Shown one piece after another: positions 36,021 through 44,464 of a stretch of 64,000 bases of DNA. Every line of letters starts with the position of its first letter. Within the stretch, counting starts at the first letter, position 1. Under the pieces are notes generated by a model that made no database searches, was not told where the DNA came from, and saw only the letters and a list, made by a program, of their open reading frames with translations. Source of the DNA: Paracoccaceae bacterium (lineage in GTDB: Bacteria > Pseudomonadota > Alphaproteobacteria > Rhodobacterales > Rhodobacteraceae); NCBI GenBank assembly GCA_009842205.1, contig VYFX01000063.1, forward strand, positions 1 to 64,000, written 5' to 3'. Made by a program: the position numbers and the translations under genes.

Positions 36021-36668
36021 TTGGCGTCAACTTCAGAACAAACAAAACCGGGGCACAATCTGGAACCTATTGGCATAAAGGTCAGAAACCGCCGACGGGA
36101 ACTTGGGCTAACCCTGCAGGAATTGGCTGATGCCACCAATCTGTCAGTCGGTTTTATTTCGCAACTCGAGCGGGATCTGACATCACCTTCATTGTCATCC
36201 CTAGCTACCATCGTCCGTACACTAAAGGCCGAAATTGCCGATTTTCTAGTTGTACCGGGTGGTGAATCGTCCCTGACCAGATCGGATAAACGCGAACCCT
36301 ATACCATCAATGAGGGGTCCCTGATTTATGAAAGGCTTACTTCAAGATTTCCTGGCCACAAGTTGAGTGGGGTCATCATGAAGGAGGAACCGGGGCACAG
36401 AAGTCCACCCATGCGCCATGAAGGGGAGGAGTTTTTCTATGTGCTTGAGGGATCCATTACCTGTGAGGTCGGTGGCAAGAGAACAATCCTGAAAGAGGGC
36501 GATTCCATACATTTCAATTCCAGCGAACTGCATTCAACATGGAACCATACTTTGCAAACCGCCAGTATCCTGGTCATCTGCACCATGGAGATATTTGGCG
36601 ATACCATAAGAGGGAATTCCGAGCCGGAGAAAGGCTCCAGGGATAAATCGGGGAGGAACGACAACTGA
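36021..36668 (+). CDS. Xre-family regulator with cupin sensor domain
   Basis: A 215-residue regulator. The helix-turn-helix is at about 20-60 (KVRNRRRELGLTLQELADATNLSVGFISQLERD). The cupin domain at about 115-190 has HEGEEFFYVLEGSI and GDSIHFNSSELHSTWN, suited to binding a small ligand. Regulators of this type (SutR/PuuR-like) control amine, amino-acid or sulfur catabolism. It starts with TTG behind AAGGGATG. Its gene leads the co-directional transport and hydantoinase cluster, which it probably controls, and it likely binds the 34-bp palindrome just upstream. Confidence 0.85.
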   Translation: MASTSEQTKPGHNLEPIGIKVRNRRRELGLTLQELADATNLSVGFISQLERDLTSPSLSSLATIVRTLKAEIADFLVVPGGESSLTRSDKREPYTINEGSLIYERLTSRFPGHKLSGVIMKEEPGHRSPPMRHEGEEFFYVLEGSITCEVGGKRTILKEGDSIHFNSSELHSTWNHTLQTASILVICTMEIFGDTIRGNSEPEKGSRDKSGRNDN

Positions 36669-36703
36669 TTGTTCATCCCCAATGTAAAATGAAAGGAAAG
36701 AAG

Positions 36704-38284
36704 ATGATTAGAATGGGTAAATTACTATTTGCAGCTGTCCTGATATCTATTGCAGGTCTTGCTGCCCAGGCTGAAACAGTCCTGCGGCTTGATGAAGTTG
36801 CCGTCGGGGAACTTGATCCAGCCAAGGCTTCGGATTATGCCGACACAATATTGATGTTCAATGTGTACGACTCTCTGGTAATCCCACGTCAGGGAGGACC
36901 GGGACTTGTTCCCCACCTTGCTGAAAGCTGGGAAGGTGAAGGAACCAGCTATACGTTCAAGATCAGGAATGGCGTCCAGTTTCAGAGTGGGAATACACTG
37001 ACTGCCGAGGATGTCGTGTTCTCCTTTGACAGAATGAAGACCATCGGTCAAGGCTTGTCCTTCCTGTTTGTCAGTGTGGACAAGGTAGAGGTGGTTGATG
37101 GCAACAGCGTCAGGTTTACCCTGACCGAGCCTTATGCGCCCTTTGTTTCATCATTGGTAAGACTACCGATCGTAGACAAGCAGTTGGTCATGGACAATCT
37201 TGGAGAGGGTGAAGGTGAAATGGGTGACTGGGGCCAGGCCTTCCTGTCCTCAAATGCTGCTGGAACTGGTGCCTATCTGGTGGAATCACACAATCCACAG
37301 GAAGAAACGGTCATGAAGAAAAACCCCAACTATTTCCTGGGGGTTGGTGATAACGCACCCGATACCGTCCGCTTGCGCTATGGTCTGGAAGCTGCCACGG
37401 TTCGTACACTCATGGCTCAGGGTGAACATGACATTACCTCCCAGTGGTTACCACCAGAGGTCATGCGGGCTCTGGTTGAAGACGGCAACCAGTTCCTGAC
37501 CGAGGGTGGAACCGGTGCTTTCTATTTCAAGCTGAATACCCAGAAGGCCCCGCTGGATGATGTCAATTGCCGACAGGCATTGGCCAATGCCTTCGATTAT
37601 GAATCGGTCCTGAAGCTTATTGCCATTACCGATGAGGTATCAAGTGGTACGGGATCAACGGGTGCCATACCTGTTGGTATGTTTGGATCAAACCCGACCG
37701 GCAATGAACGGCAAAGGGATCTGGATGCAGCTCGCCAGAATCTGGCCGATTGTGCCTACGATCCGGCCGAGTTCGAAATCGAAATCACCTGGATTGCCGA
37801 AGTACCTCTGGAAGAAAGACTGGCTCTGCTCTTTCAGGCCAACCTTTCGGAAATCGGCATCAAGTCAACCATCACCAAGGTTCCATGGGCCTTGTTCTCA
37901 AGTTCAGTCAATGATCCGGCCAATACACCTCATGTATCCCAGATCTTTGTAACCGCCGTGACCGGAGACCCGGACACCCTGCTTTATGGCATGTATCACT
38001 CGACCAAGGCAGGATCATGGCAATCACCCGAGCACTTGAATGATGCCGAGGTTGACAGTCTTCTGGATATGGGTCGAACAGGTACCTCAGATGAAGCCAG
38101 GGAAGAAGCCTATTCAGCTCTCAATGACAGGCTGGTTGCCATCGCTCCTTCGATCTATGGTTTTGACCGGCAATCGGTCTTTGTAGCCCGACCCAACATC
38201 AAGGTTCCTGCCCTTTCCGACCCGGCACATGCCTTTGGTCTTGATACCATGGGCTTTGCCTTCCGGTTGATGGAAATCGAGTAA
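36704..38284 (+). CDS. peptide/nickel-type ABC transporter substrate-binding protein
   Basis: A 526-residue periplasmic family 5 solute-binding protein. The signal peptide ends near AQA-ET (residue 23). Typical features are LAESWEGEGTSYTFKIRNGVQF, split from LTAEDVVFSFDRMK, and GTGAYLVESHNPQEE. ATG 36704 follows AAAGGAAAG and is preferred over ATG 36689. It captures oligopeptides or similar small molecules for the permeases downstream. The strong stem-loop after the stop probably raises its mRNA level relative to the membrane genes. The actual ligand is likely a cyclic amide or amino-acid derivative, judged only from the enzymes downstream. Confidence 0.9.
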   Translation: MIRMGKLLFAAVLISIAGLAAQAETVLRLDEVAVGELDPAKASDYADTILMFNVYDSLVIPRQGGPGLVPHLAESWEGEGTSYTFKIRNGVQFQSGNTLTAEDVVFSFDRMKTIGQGLSFLFVSVDKVEVVDGNSVRFTLTEPYAPFVSSLVRLPIVDKQLVMDNLGEGEGEMGDWGQAFLSSNAAGTGAYLVESHNPQEETVMKKNPNYFLGVGDNAPDTVRLRYGLEAATVRTLMAQGEHDITSQWLPPEVMRALVEDGNQFLTEGGTGAFYFKLNTQKAPLDDVNCRQALANAFDYESVLKLIAITDEVSSGTGSTGAIPVGMFGSNPTGNERQRDLDAARQNLADCAYDPAEFEIEITWIAEVPLEERLALLFQANLSEIGIKSTITKVPWALFSSSVNDPANTPHVSQIFVTAVTGDPDTLLYGMYHSTKAGSWQSPEHLNDAEVDSLLDMGRTGTSDEAREEAYSALNDRLVAIAPSIYGFDRQSVFVARPNIKVPALSDPAHAFGLDTMGFAFRLMEIE

Positions 38285-38295
38285 TCAGATTACCA

Positions 38296-38327
38296 ATCAC
38301 CAACCCGGTTTCGACCGGGTTGGTGAT
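38296..38327 (+). other. very stable UUCG stem-loop between binding protein and permease genes
   Basis: ATCACCAACCCGGT-TTCG-ACCGGGTTGGTGAT: a perfect 14-bp stem capped by the UUCG tetraloop, 11 bp after the stop. No T-tract follows, so it is more likely an mRNA stabiliser or attenuator than a full terminator. Confidence 0.85.
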
Positions 38328-38349
38328 CCGGTTTGCCATTTGAATACTG

Positions 38350-39375
38350 GTGGGTAATGTCCTGAACTTACTGATAAGGAGGGTATGGATTTCCCTCCTT
38401 GTCCTCGTTGGTGTCTCCATATTGATCTTCCTGATAGCCAGGGTCATCCCCGGCGATCCGGCCCGTATTGCCCTTGGTCCCAACGCAACAGACGAGCAGG
38501 TCATCAAGTTGAGGGGAGAACTCCACCTTGATGATCCAATCTGGAAACAGTATGGCTATTTTGCCAGCGAGTTGCTACAGGGGGATTTGGGCACATCACT
38601 CTATACCAACCGACCGGTTGTCAAGGATATTGCCCAGTTCCTTCCGGCAACACTTGAGCTGGTCTTTGCTGCCGGCATTCTGATGGTCCTGATCGGACTG
38701 CCCCTTGGCATCATCTCGGCCAAATATGAAGGGAGGTTTCTGGACAATCTCATTAGGGTCATAGCCCTGCTTGGGGTCTCGGCCCCGAGTTTTGTTTGGG
38801 CTGTCATCCTGATGCTGCTCTTTGCCTTTTTCCTGCCTCTCTTTCCCATTGCCGGTCGGATACATACCGATTTTGACATAGATCGGACAACCGGATTCCT
38901 GCTGATCGATACTCTTTTGGTTGGTAACCTGAGGGCTTTTGTTGATGCCCTCTGGCATCTTTTCCTACCTGCATTTGCCTTGGCCCTGTCGGGCATTGGG
39001 CAGGCCGCCAGGCTGACTAGGGCCAACATGACCGAAACCTACCGCCGACCCTACATTGAAATGGCCCACTCCTATGGGTTTCCAGGCTGGCGGGTGGCCC
39101 GCAAATACGCCTTCAAGCCATCCCTCATACCCTCCTTGACCATTATCGGTCTGGACTTTGCTGCCATGCTGGGCAATGCCTTCCTGGTTGAAGCCATCTT
39201 TGCCTGGCCTGGTCTTTCAAGGTATGGTGTGGCTGTTATCCTGCGCAAGGATCTGAATGCCATTGTTGGTACGGTCCTGATTATTTCGGCAGCCTTTCTG
39301 ATTGCCAATCTGATTGTTGACCTGTTGATAGCTCTCCTCAATCCCAAAATCAGGTATGCACGGAGAAACCCTTGA
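38350..39375 (+). CDS. ABC transporter permease, DppB/OppB type
   Basis: A 341-residue inner-membrane permease with about six transmembrane helices. The first helix is ISLLVLVGVSILIFLIARV. Then come VIPGDPARIALGPNA (typical DppB loop), a long middle of hydrophobic segments, and the ABC-contact EAA loop near YRRPYIEMAHSYGFP. The start is probably GTG 38350, with a poor ribosome-binding site after the stem-loop. The stop overlaps the next gene (TTGA). It forms a heterodimeric channel with the DppC-type subunit. Confidence 0.9.
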   Translation: MGNVLNLLIRRVWISLLVLVGVSILIFLIARVIPGDPARIALGPNATDEQVIKLRGELHLDDPIWKQYGYFASELLQGDLGTSLYTNRPVVKDIAQFLPATLELVFAAGILMVLIGLPLGIISAKYEGRFLDNLIRVIALLGVSAPSFVWAVILMLLFAFFLPLFPIAGRIHTDFDIDRTTGFLLIDTLLVGNLRAFVDALWHLFLPAFALALSGIGQAARLTRANMTETYRRPYIEMAHSYGFPGWRVARKYAFKPSLIPSLTIIGLDFAAMLGNAFLVEAIFAWPGLSRYGVAVILRKDLNAIVGTVLIISAAFLIANLIVDLLIALLNPKIRYARRNP

Positions 39376-40205
39376 AGAGAACGATCAGAATTATCCTCGC
39401 CAATCCCCTTTCCGTTATCGGGGTCATTCTCATTGGTCTGGTAGTGGGCTCGGCCATTTTGGCTGATTTCATCACACCATTTCCGACCCATCGGGGGACG
39501 GTCGTGGATTTCACCAATTTCAACCAACCGCCCGGTTGGCCTAATATCATGGGTACCGACCTTGTGGGCAGGGATCTCTTTACCAGGATCATCTATGCCT
39601 ACAGGATTTCCCTCATACTGGGCATTGTCGTTCTCCTTTTGGCTGTACCCTTGGGCGTAACCGTCGGTCTGATGGCTGGCTATCTTGGCCCAAGGGTACG
39701 GTTTGTCCTGATGCGAACGACCGAGGTCTTTCTGTCCATCCCGCCCCTGGTTCTGGCCATGTCCATCATGGGTGTCCTGGAACCCACTCTCATCAATGGC
39801 ATGATGGCTGTGACGGTCATGTGGTGGCCTTGGTATTCACGCCTGGTCTATAACCTGACCCTGGCAGAAAGGGAAGAGGGTTATGTCCTGGCAGCTGAGG
39901 TTATTGGAGCGTCCAGATTCCATATTATGTTTGTCGAAATACTCCCCAACTGTTTTCCAGCCATCCTGACCAAAATGACCTTGGACCTAGGTTTTGTCAT
40001 CCTGATTGCCTCGTCCCTGTCGTTTCTGGGCTTGGGGGTCCAACCACCCACGCCCGATCTTGGTTCCATGGTGGCCGAGGGAGCACGATACCTGCCGGAT
40101 TCCTGGTGGTTGACCGTATTCCCCGGTCTGGCAATTCTGGTGGCTGTCTTCGGCTTCAACCTGCTTGGGGATGCCATGCGGGAAGTTTTGGGAACACACC
40201 AATGA
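39372..40205 (+). CDS. ABC transporter permease, DppC/OppC type
   Basis: A 277-residue permease with the N-terminal helix LSVIGVILIGLVVGSAILADF and the signature GTDLVGRDLFTRIIYAYRISL of DppC subunits. The EAA loop is near EGYVLAAEVIGASRFHIM, and SLSFLGLGVQPPTPDLGSM is the conserved late segment. It starts with TTG 39372, 6 bases after GGAG, overlapping the previous stop. Its own stop overlaps the ATPase start (ATGA). Confidence 0.9.
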   Translation: MKRTIRIILANPLSVIGVILIGLVVGSAILADFITPFPTHRGTVVDFTNFNQPPGWPNIMGTDLVGRDLFTRIIYAYRISLILGIVVLLLAVPLGVTVGLMAGYLGPRVRFVLMRTTEVFLSIPPLVLAMSIMGVLEPTLINGMMAVTVMWWPWYSRLVYNLTLAEREEGYVLAAEVIGASRFHIMFVEILPNCFPAILTKMTLDLGFVILIASSLSFLGLGVQPPTPDLGSMVAEGARYLPDSWWLTVFPGLAILVAVFGFNLLGDAMREVLGTHQ

Positions 40206-41065
40206 ACGACCTGACCCTAGAAATCATTGACCTCTCCCTGAGTTTCAAGGGACTGATGGAAACAACCAAGGTGCTGCATGATGTTTCCCTCACCATAGGT
40301 CAAAAGGAAAAGGTGGCACTGGTTGGTGAATCTGGTTCCGGCAAGTCGGTAACAGCCAGATTGGTTCTTGGTTTGCTGCAGGCCCAGAGCAAGACCAGGG
40401 TATCTGGCACGATAAATTTCGAGGGCAAGGATCTGGCCTGGATGACCGCCAGGGAAAGAAGCCAGTTGCGAGGCACCAGAATGTCAATGATCTTTCAGGA
40501 TCCGGTATCGGCCCTCAATCCAGTGTATCGCATCGAAAACCAGTTCCACGAGGTTCTGAAACGCAAGCGTCCCACCATAAGCTTTGATGATGCCAGAGTG
40601 GAATCCATGGCCATATTGGGTGATGTCAACATAACCGAACCGGAACGGGTATTGAAGTCCTTTCCCTTTCAACTCTCAGGCGGCATGAACCAGCGGGTCA
40701 TGATTGCCATGGGGTTGATCAATGAACCAACATTGTTGATAGCTGATGAACCAGGTACGGCCCTTGATGTAACAGTCCAGGACCAGACCCTTCGCCTGAT
40801 GCATGACATGGTCGAGGAAAGGGGAACATCGGTCTTTTTCATATCCCACAATCTCGGGGTGGTGCGTGAATTTTCCGATCGCCTCTATGTAATCTATCAA
40901 GGGAGGATAGTCGAGGAAGGAAAGACAGAGGATGTGTTTGCCAACCCGAAACATCCCTATACCAGGGCCTTGCTGGCTGCGGTACCAAGCATTACCAGCG
41001 GCGATACCATTTCTGATGCCATCAATGACACCTCGGCCTTTCTGGCCCCAAGGGAAGTACATTAG
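40202..41065 (+). CDS. ABC transporter ATPase, DppD/OppD type
   Basis: A 287-residue ATPase. Walker A is GESGSGKS (42-49), the signature FQLSGGMNQRV (156-166), and Walker B LLIADEPGTALDV (178-190). The Thr usual before TALD is Gly here, which relatives sometimes show. The C-terminal HPYTRALLAAVPS tail is the oligopeptide-transporter extension. ATG 40202 sits in an ATGA overlap with the permease gene. It energises import together with the next ATPase. Confidence 0.92.
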   Translation: MNDLTLEIIDLSLSFKGLMETTKVLHDVSLTIGQKEKVALVGESGSGKSVTARLVLGLLQAQSKTRVSGTINFEGKDLAWMTARERSQLRGTRMSMIFQDPVSALNPVYRIENQFHEVLKRKRPTISFDDARVESMAILGDVNITEPERVLKSFPFQLSGGMNQRVMIAMGLINEPTLLIADEPGTALDVTVQDQTLRLMHDMVEERGTSVFFISHNLGVVREFSDRLYVIYQGRIVEEGKTEDVFANPKHPYTRALLAAVPSITSGDTISDAINDTSAFLAPREVH

Positions 41066-41077
41066 GATGCCTGACTG

Positions 41078-41899
41078 ATGACTGCTCCCCTCCTTGCGAT
41101 CAATCAACTTGCCAAGACGTTCCACCTGGAAAGCTATCAGATCCATGCGGTCCGGGATTTTACCGTGGATATATGGCAGGGGGAATGTCTTGCCATAGTT
41201 GGTGAGTCGGGTTCCGGCAAAAGCACTGTGGCTAACATGATTTTGGGTGTCTACCCACCAACTTCGGGCCAAATCAGCTTCAAGGGAGAACCCCTTGGAG
41301 CACGCCGGACCAAAAGCCAACGAAGAGCCCTACAGTTGGTCCAGCAGAACCCCTTTTCCTCGATCAACCCAAGTCGAAGAATTGGCGCAACCCTCAAATT
41401 ACCCCTGAATGTTCATGACATAGGTACCAAGGGTGAACGCATGGCCCGGGTGGAGGAGTTGCTGGGTGAAGTGGGTCTGCCGGCCGATTATGCTGCAAGA
41501 GCCCCATCGACTCTTTCGGGTGGTCAATGTCAAAGGGTGGCTATTGCCAGGGCTCTGGCCAGCCAGCCTGAAATGGTTGTCCTTGATGAACCGACTTCGG
41601 CCTTGGATGTCCTGGTGCAGGCACGGGTTCTGATCCTTTTGAATGAATTACGGAAAAAGCGGGACCTTACCTATGTTTTCATAACCCATGATCTGGCCGT
41701 GGTTCGCAACATGGCCGACCGGGTTGCCGTCATGAAGGATGGTCAATTGGTCGAGCTGAAACCCACCCACGAGATATTTGATAATCCTGAACACGACTAT
41801 ACCAGAAGACTGATCAGCGCATCCCCGGTTATTACCGAAGAGGAGCGCGACATGAGAAACAGATTGAGGGAAGGGCTGGCAATGGAGGCAGTACAATGA
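41078..41899 (+). CDS. ABC transporter ATPase, DppF/OppF type
   Basis: A 273-residue ATPase, the partner of the previous one. Walker A is GESGSGKS at about 42-49, the signature TLSGGQCQRV (145-154), and Walker B VVLDEPTSALDVL. The tail has HDYTRRLISASPV. It starts 12 bp after the previous stop and overlaps the GAF gene (ATGATGG). With the binding protein and two permeases it completes a five-part importer. Confidence 0.92.
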   Translation: MTAPLLAINQLAKTFHLESYQIHAVRDFTVDIWQGECLAIVGESGSGKSTVANMILGVYPPTSGQISFKGEPLGARRTKSQRRALQLVQQNPFSSINPSRRIGATLKLPLNVHDIGTKGERMARVEELLGEVGLPADYAARAPSTLSGGQCQRVAIARALASQPEMVVLDEPTSALDVLVQARVLILLNELRKKRDLTYVFITHDLAVVRNMADRVAVMKDGQLVELKPTHEIFDNPEHDYTRRLISASPVITEEERDMRNRLREGLAMEAVQ

Positions 41900-42393
41900 T
41901 GGAAGGATTTATTCGTCTGGTCGAGGATCCAAACTGCCAGACCAGCCAACTGTTTGAGGAACTGGAACGAATTGCCAGTACCCAGTTGGAAATAAAACTG
42001 TTTTCAGTGATGAAAGTCGATTTTGCCGGAGGAGAGGCCCGCCGCATTTATACCAACGAACCGGAGGTTTATCCCCTGTCAGGAACCAAACCTGTCCCCA
42101 CCGGGGATTGGGCAGATATCGTGATCGGGCAAAAACGGCTTTTTGTTGCCAATGATTACCCGGCTCTGGTTGAAGTGTTTCCCGATCATGAAGTGATCAG
42201 GTCACTTGGCTGTGAGGCCATAATCAATGTCCCGATCGTCATCAGAGGGGTGATCCAGGGAACCCTTAACATTTTGGGACCGGCCGATGCTTATCCACCG
42301 GCAACCCTCCCCTTCGCCGAACAACTCAAGGTCCCCGGTACCTTTTGTTTTCTTTTCAACGAGTATGTCACTAATGGAAGTATAAATGGTTGA
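41896..42393 (+). CDS. GAF-domain protein
   Basis: A 165-residue soluble protein made of one GAF domain: LFEELERIASTQLEIKLFSV, then ARRIYTNEPEVYPLSGTKP and AIINVPIVIRGVIQGTLNIL. GAF domains bind small ligands such as cyclic nucleotides. There is no output domain, so it may sense the imported substrate or be an accessory enzyme. It overlaps both neighbours (transporter ATPase and hydantoinase A), so it belongs to this operon. Its function is not known. Confidence 0.75.
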   Translation: MMEGFIRLVEDPNCQTSQLFEELERIASTQLEIKLFSVMKVDFAGGEARRIYTNEPEVYPLSGTKPVPTGDWADIVIGQKRLFVANDYPALVEVFPDHEVIRSLGCEAIINVPIVIRGVIQGTLNILGPADAYPPATLPFAEQLKVPGTFCFLFNEYVTNGSING

Positions 42394-44452
42394 CTCAACA
42401 ATACGTGTAGCGACCGATGTCGGTGGAACATTCACCGATTTGGTCTGTTTTGAAATCGCCGGCAAGACCGGTCAATCAAGGGTAAGTACGGCCAAATCGG
42501 CCACCACGCCACCTGATTATGAAACCGGCATGATGAATGTCATCGAGAAGGCCGGAGTTGATCTGACTAGGGTCAATTTCCTGGCCCATGGCACAACCGT
42601 GGTCATCAATGCCCTGACGGAAAGAAAGGGCGTCAAGGTTGGCCTGATCACTACCGAGGGCTTTCGGGATACTCTGGAAATTGCCAGGGGCAACAGACCC
42701 GATTTCTTCAACCTGCATTATGAAAAACCACCACCCTTCGTCCCTCGTTACCTACGCCGGGAACTACCTGGTCGTATGACCTACCAAGGGGAGGAAATGA
42801 GACCACTGATCCTTGATAGGTTGGCGGATATTATTAATGACTTCAAGGACGAGGGAGTAGAGGCCATCGCCATCAGTTATCTCCATTCCTATGCCAATCC
42901 ATCCCATGAACAGGCCACCGAGGCGGCTGTCAGGGAACTCTGGCCAGAGGTCAGGGTAGTCTCCTCACACAGCATTGCTAGGGAGTGGCGGGAATATGAA
43001 CGAACCAATACGGCTGTTCTTTCGGCCTATGTCCAGCCGGTGGCCGAAGGTTACCTCAGACGGCTGGATGAAAAACTGAAGGCCAATGGTTTTGGGGGAA
43101 GCCCCTATGTCATGCAGTCCAATTGCGGGGTTGATACCCTTGAGGCCATTGCCAGAACACCCATTACGATGATTGAATCAGGTCCCTCATCAGGGATTTG
43201 GGGAGCAGCCGAACTGGGCAAGCTGATTGGTGATCCCAATGTCCTTGCCCTGGATATCGGGGGTACGACTGCCAAGTGCTCCCTGATTGAAAACGGCAAT
43301 ATTAGGATTGTTACCGACTACTGGATTGAGAAAAGCCGAAAATCCTCAGGTTATCCCGTTATGGTTCCGGTGGTTGATCTGGTCGAAATAGGTAATGGGG
43401 GAGGTTCCATCGCCTGGGTGGATGATTACGGCAAGTTGCATGTCGGACCACAATCAGCTGGTGCCGTTCCCGGTCCAGCCGGCTACGGCAAGGGTGGAAC
43501 CGAAGCCACGACCACTGATGCCAACCTGCTTCTGGGCAGGATCAACAAGGATTACTTCTGTGGTGGCGAAATTACGGCCGACATGGTTAATGTGGAGAAA
43601 ACCATTAACGCCATTGGCAAGAAACTTGGGGTTGATGCACGGGAAGCTGCAAGGGGGATCGTCAGAATAGCCAACAACAACATGGTCAATGCCCTGAAAC
43701 TTGTATCGCTCAATCGGGGATTTGATCCAAGGGACTTTACCCTCGTGGCCTTTGGTGGGGGTGGAGGCATGCATGCCGTGGCCCTTGCCCAGGAGCTGGG
43801 GGTTGGCAAGATCGTCATACCGGCCAATTCTGCCGTGTTTTCAGCTTGGGGTATGACCATGTCGGACCTCAGGAGGGATTATTTTGTTACCTGCCTTACC
43901 GATTTGAATGAGGGCACGGCTGAACACATCGAGGCAACCTTCAGGGAAGCGGAAAAGACAGCCTTGGAGCAGTTTGCCGGGGAAAACATCGGAAGTGCAG
44001 AGATTTCCTTCACGAGATTTGCCAAGTTCAGATACCAGAATCAGGAACATACGACCGAAGTGGAGTTGAATGGTGCCATTACCGGGGAGAAAATCTCCAA
44101 TATTGTGGACAATTTCAAGGAGGTCTATGAACGTGAATATACCTACCGTCTGGATGCTCCAGTCGAAATGGTGGGCATTCACCTCGTGGCAGTAGCCGAG
44201 GTTGGTAAACTATCACTACCCGTCAGGGAAGCTACGGGCCAGGATGTATCCTCGGCCGTCAAGGCCGTCCGCAAGGTGGATTATGCCCTGGAGGGTATTC
44301 ATGATGCAACCATCTATGACGGTTCCAGACTGGAACCCGGTATGGCATTCGAGGGACCGGCCATCATCGAGGAGGAAGGAACGACAACTGTTGTTCATCC
44401 CGGCAACAGGACCGTTGTTGATGACTATGGCAATTACATTATTACAATTTGA
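42386..44452 (+). CDS. hyuA: hydantoinase/oxoprolinase subunit A
   Basis: A 688-residue ATP-dependent cyclic-amide hydrolase subunit (N-methylhydantoinase A/5-oxoprolinase A family). The N-terminal ATDVGGTFTDLV and later LALDIGGTTAKCSL are the ASKHA-type nucleotide-binding signatures. AHGTTVVINALTERKG and SVFSAWGM-like NSAVFSAWGM are further family marks. With subunit B it opens hydantoin, 5-oxoproline or related rings using ATP. It overlaps the GAF gene by 8 bp. Length is usual for the family. Substrate cannot be fixed from sequence. Confidence 0.92.
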   Translation: MVDSTIRVATDVGGTFTDLVCFEIAGKTGQSRVSTAKSATTPPDYETGMMNVIEKAGVDLTRVNFLAHGTTVVINALTERKGVKVGLITTEGFRDTLEIARGNRPDFFNLHYEKPPPFVPRYLRRELPGRMTYQGEEMRPLILDRLADIINDFKDEGVEAIAISYLHSYANPSHEQATEAAVRELWPEVRVVSSHSIAREWREYERTNTAVLSAYVQPVAEGYLRRLDEKLKANGFGGSPYVMQSNCGVDTLEAIARTPITMIESGPSSGIWGAAELGKLIGDPNVLALDIGGTTAKCSLIENGNIRIVTDYWIEKSRKSSGYPVMVPVVDLVEIGNGGGSIAWVDDYGKLHVGPQSAGAVPGPAGYGKGGTEATTTDANLLLGRINKDYFCGGEITADMVNVEKTINAIGKKLGVDAREAARGIVRIANNNMVNALKLVSLNRGFDPRDFTLVAFGGGGGMHAVALAQELGVGKIVIPANSAVFSAWGMTMSDLRRDYFVTCLTDLNEGTAEHIEATFREAEKTALEQFAGENIGSAEISFTRFAKFRYQNQEHTTEVELNGAITGEKISNIVDNFKEVYEREYTYRLDAPVEMVGIHLVAVAEVGKLSLPVREATGQDVSSAVKAVRKVDYALEGIHDATIYDGSRLEPGMAFEGPAIIEEEGTTTVVHPGNRTVVDDYGNYIITI

Positions 44453-44464
44453 GGGAGGATGGAC

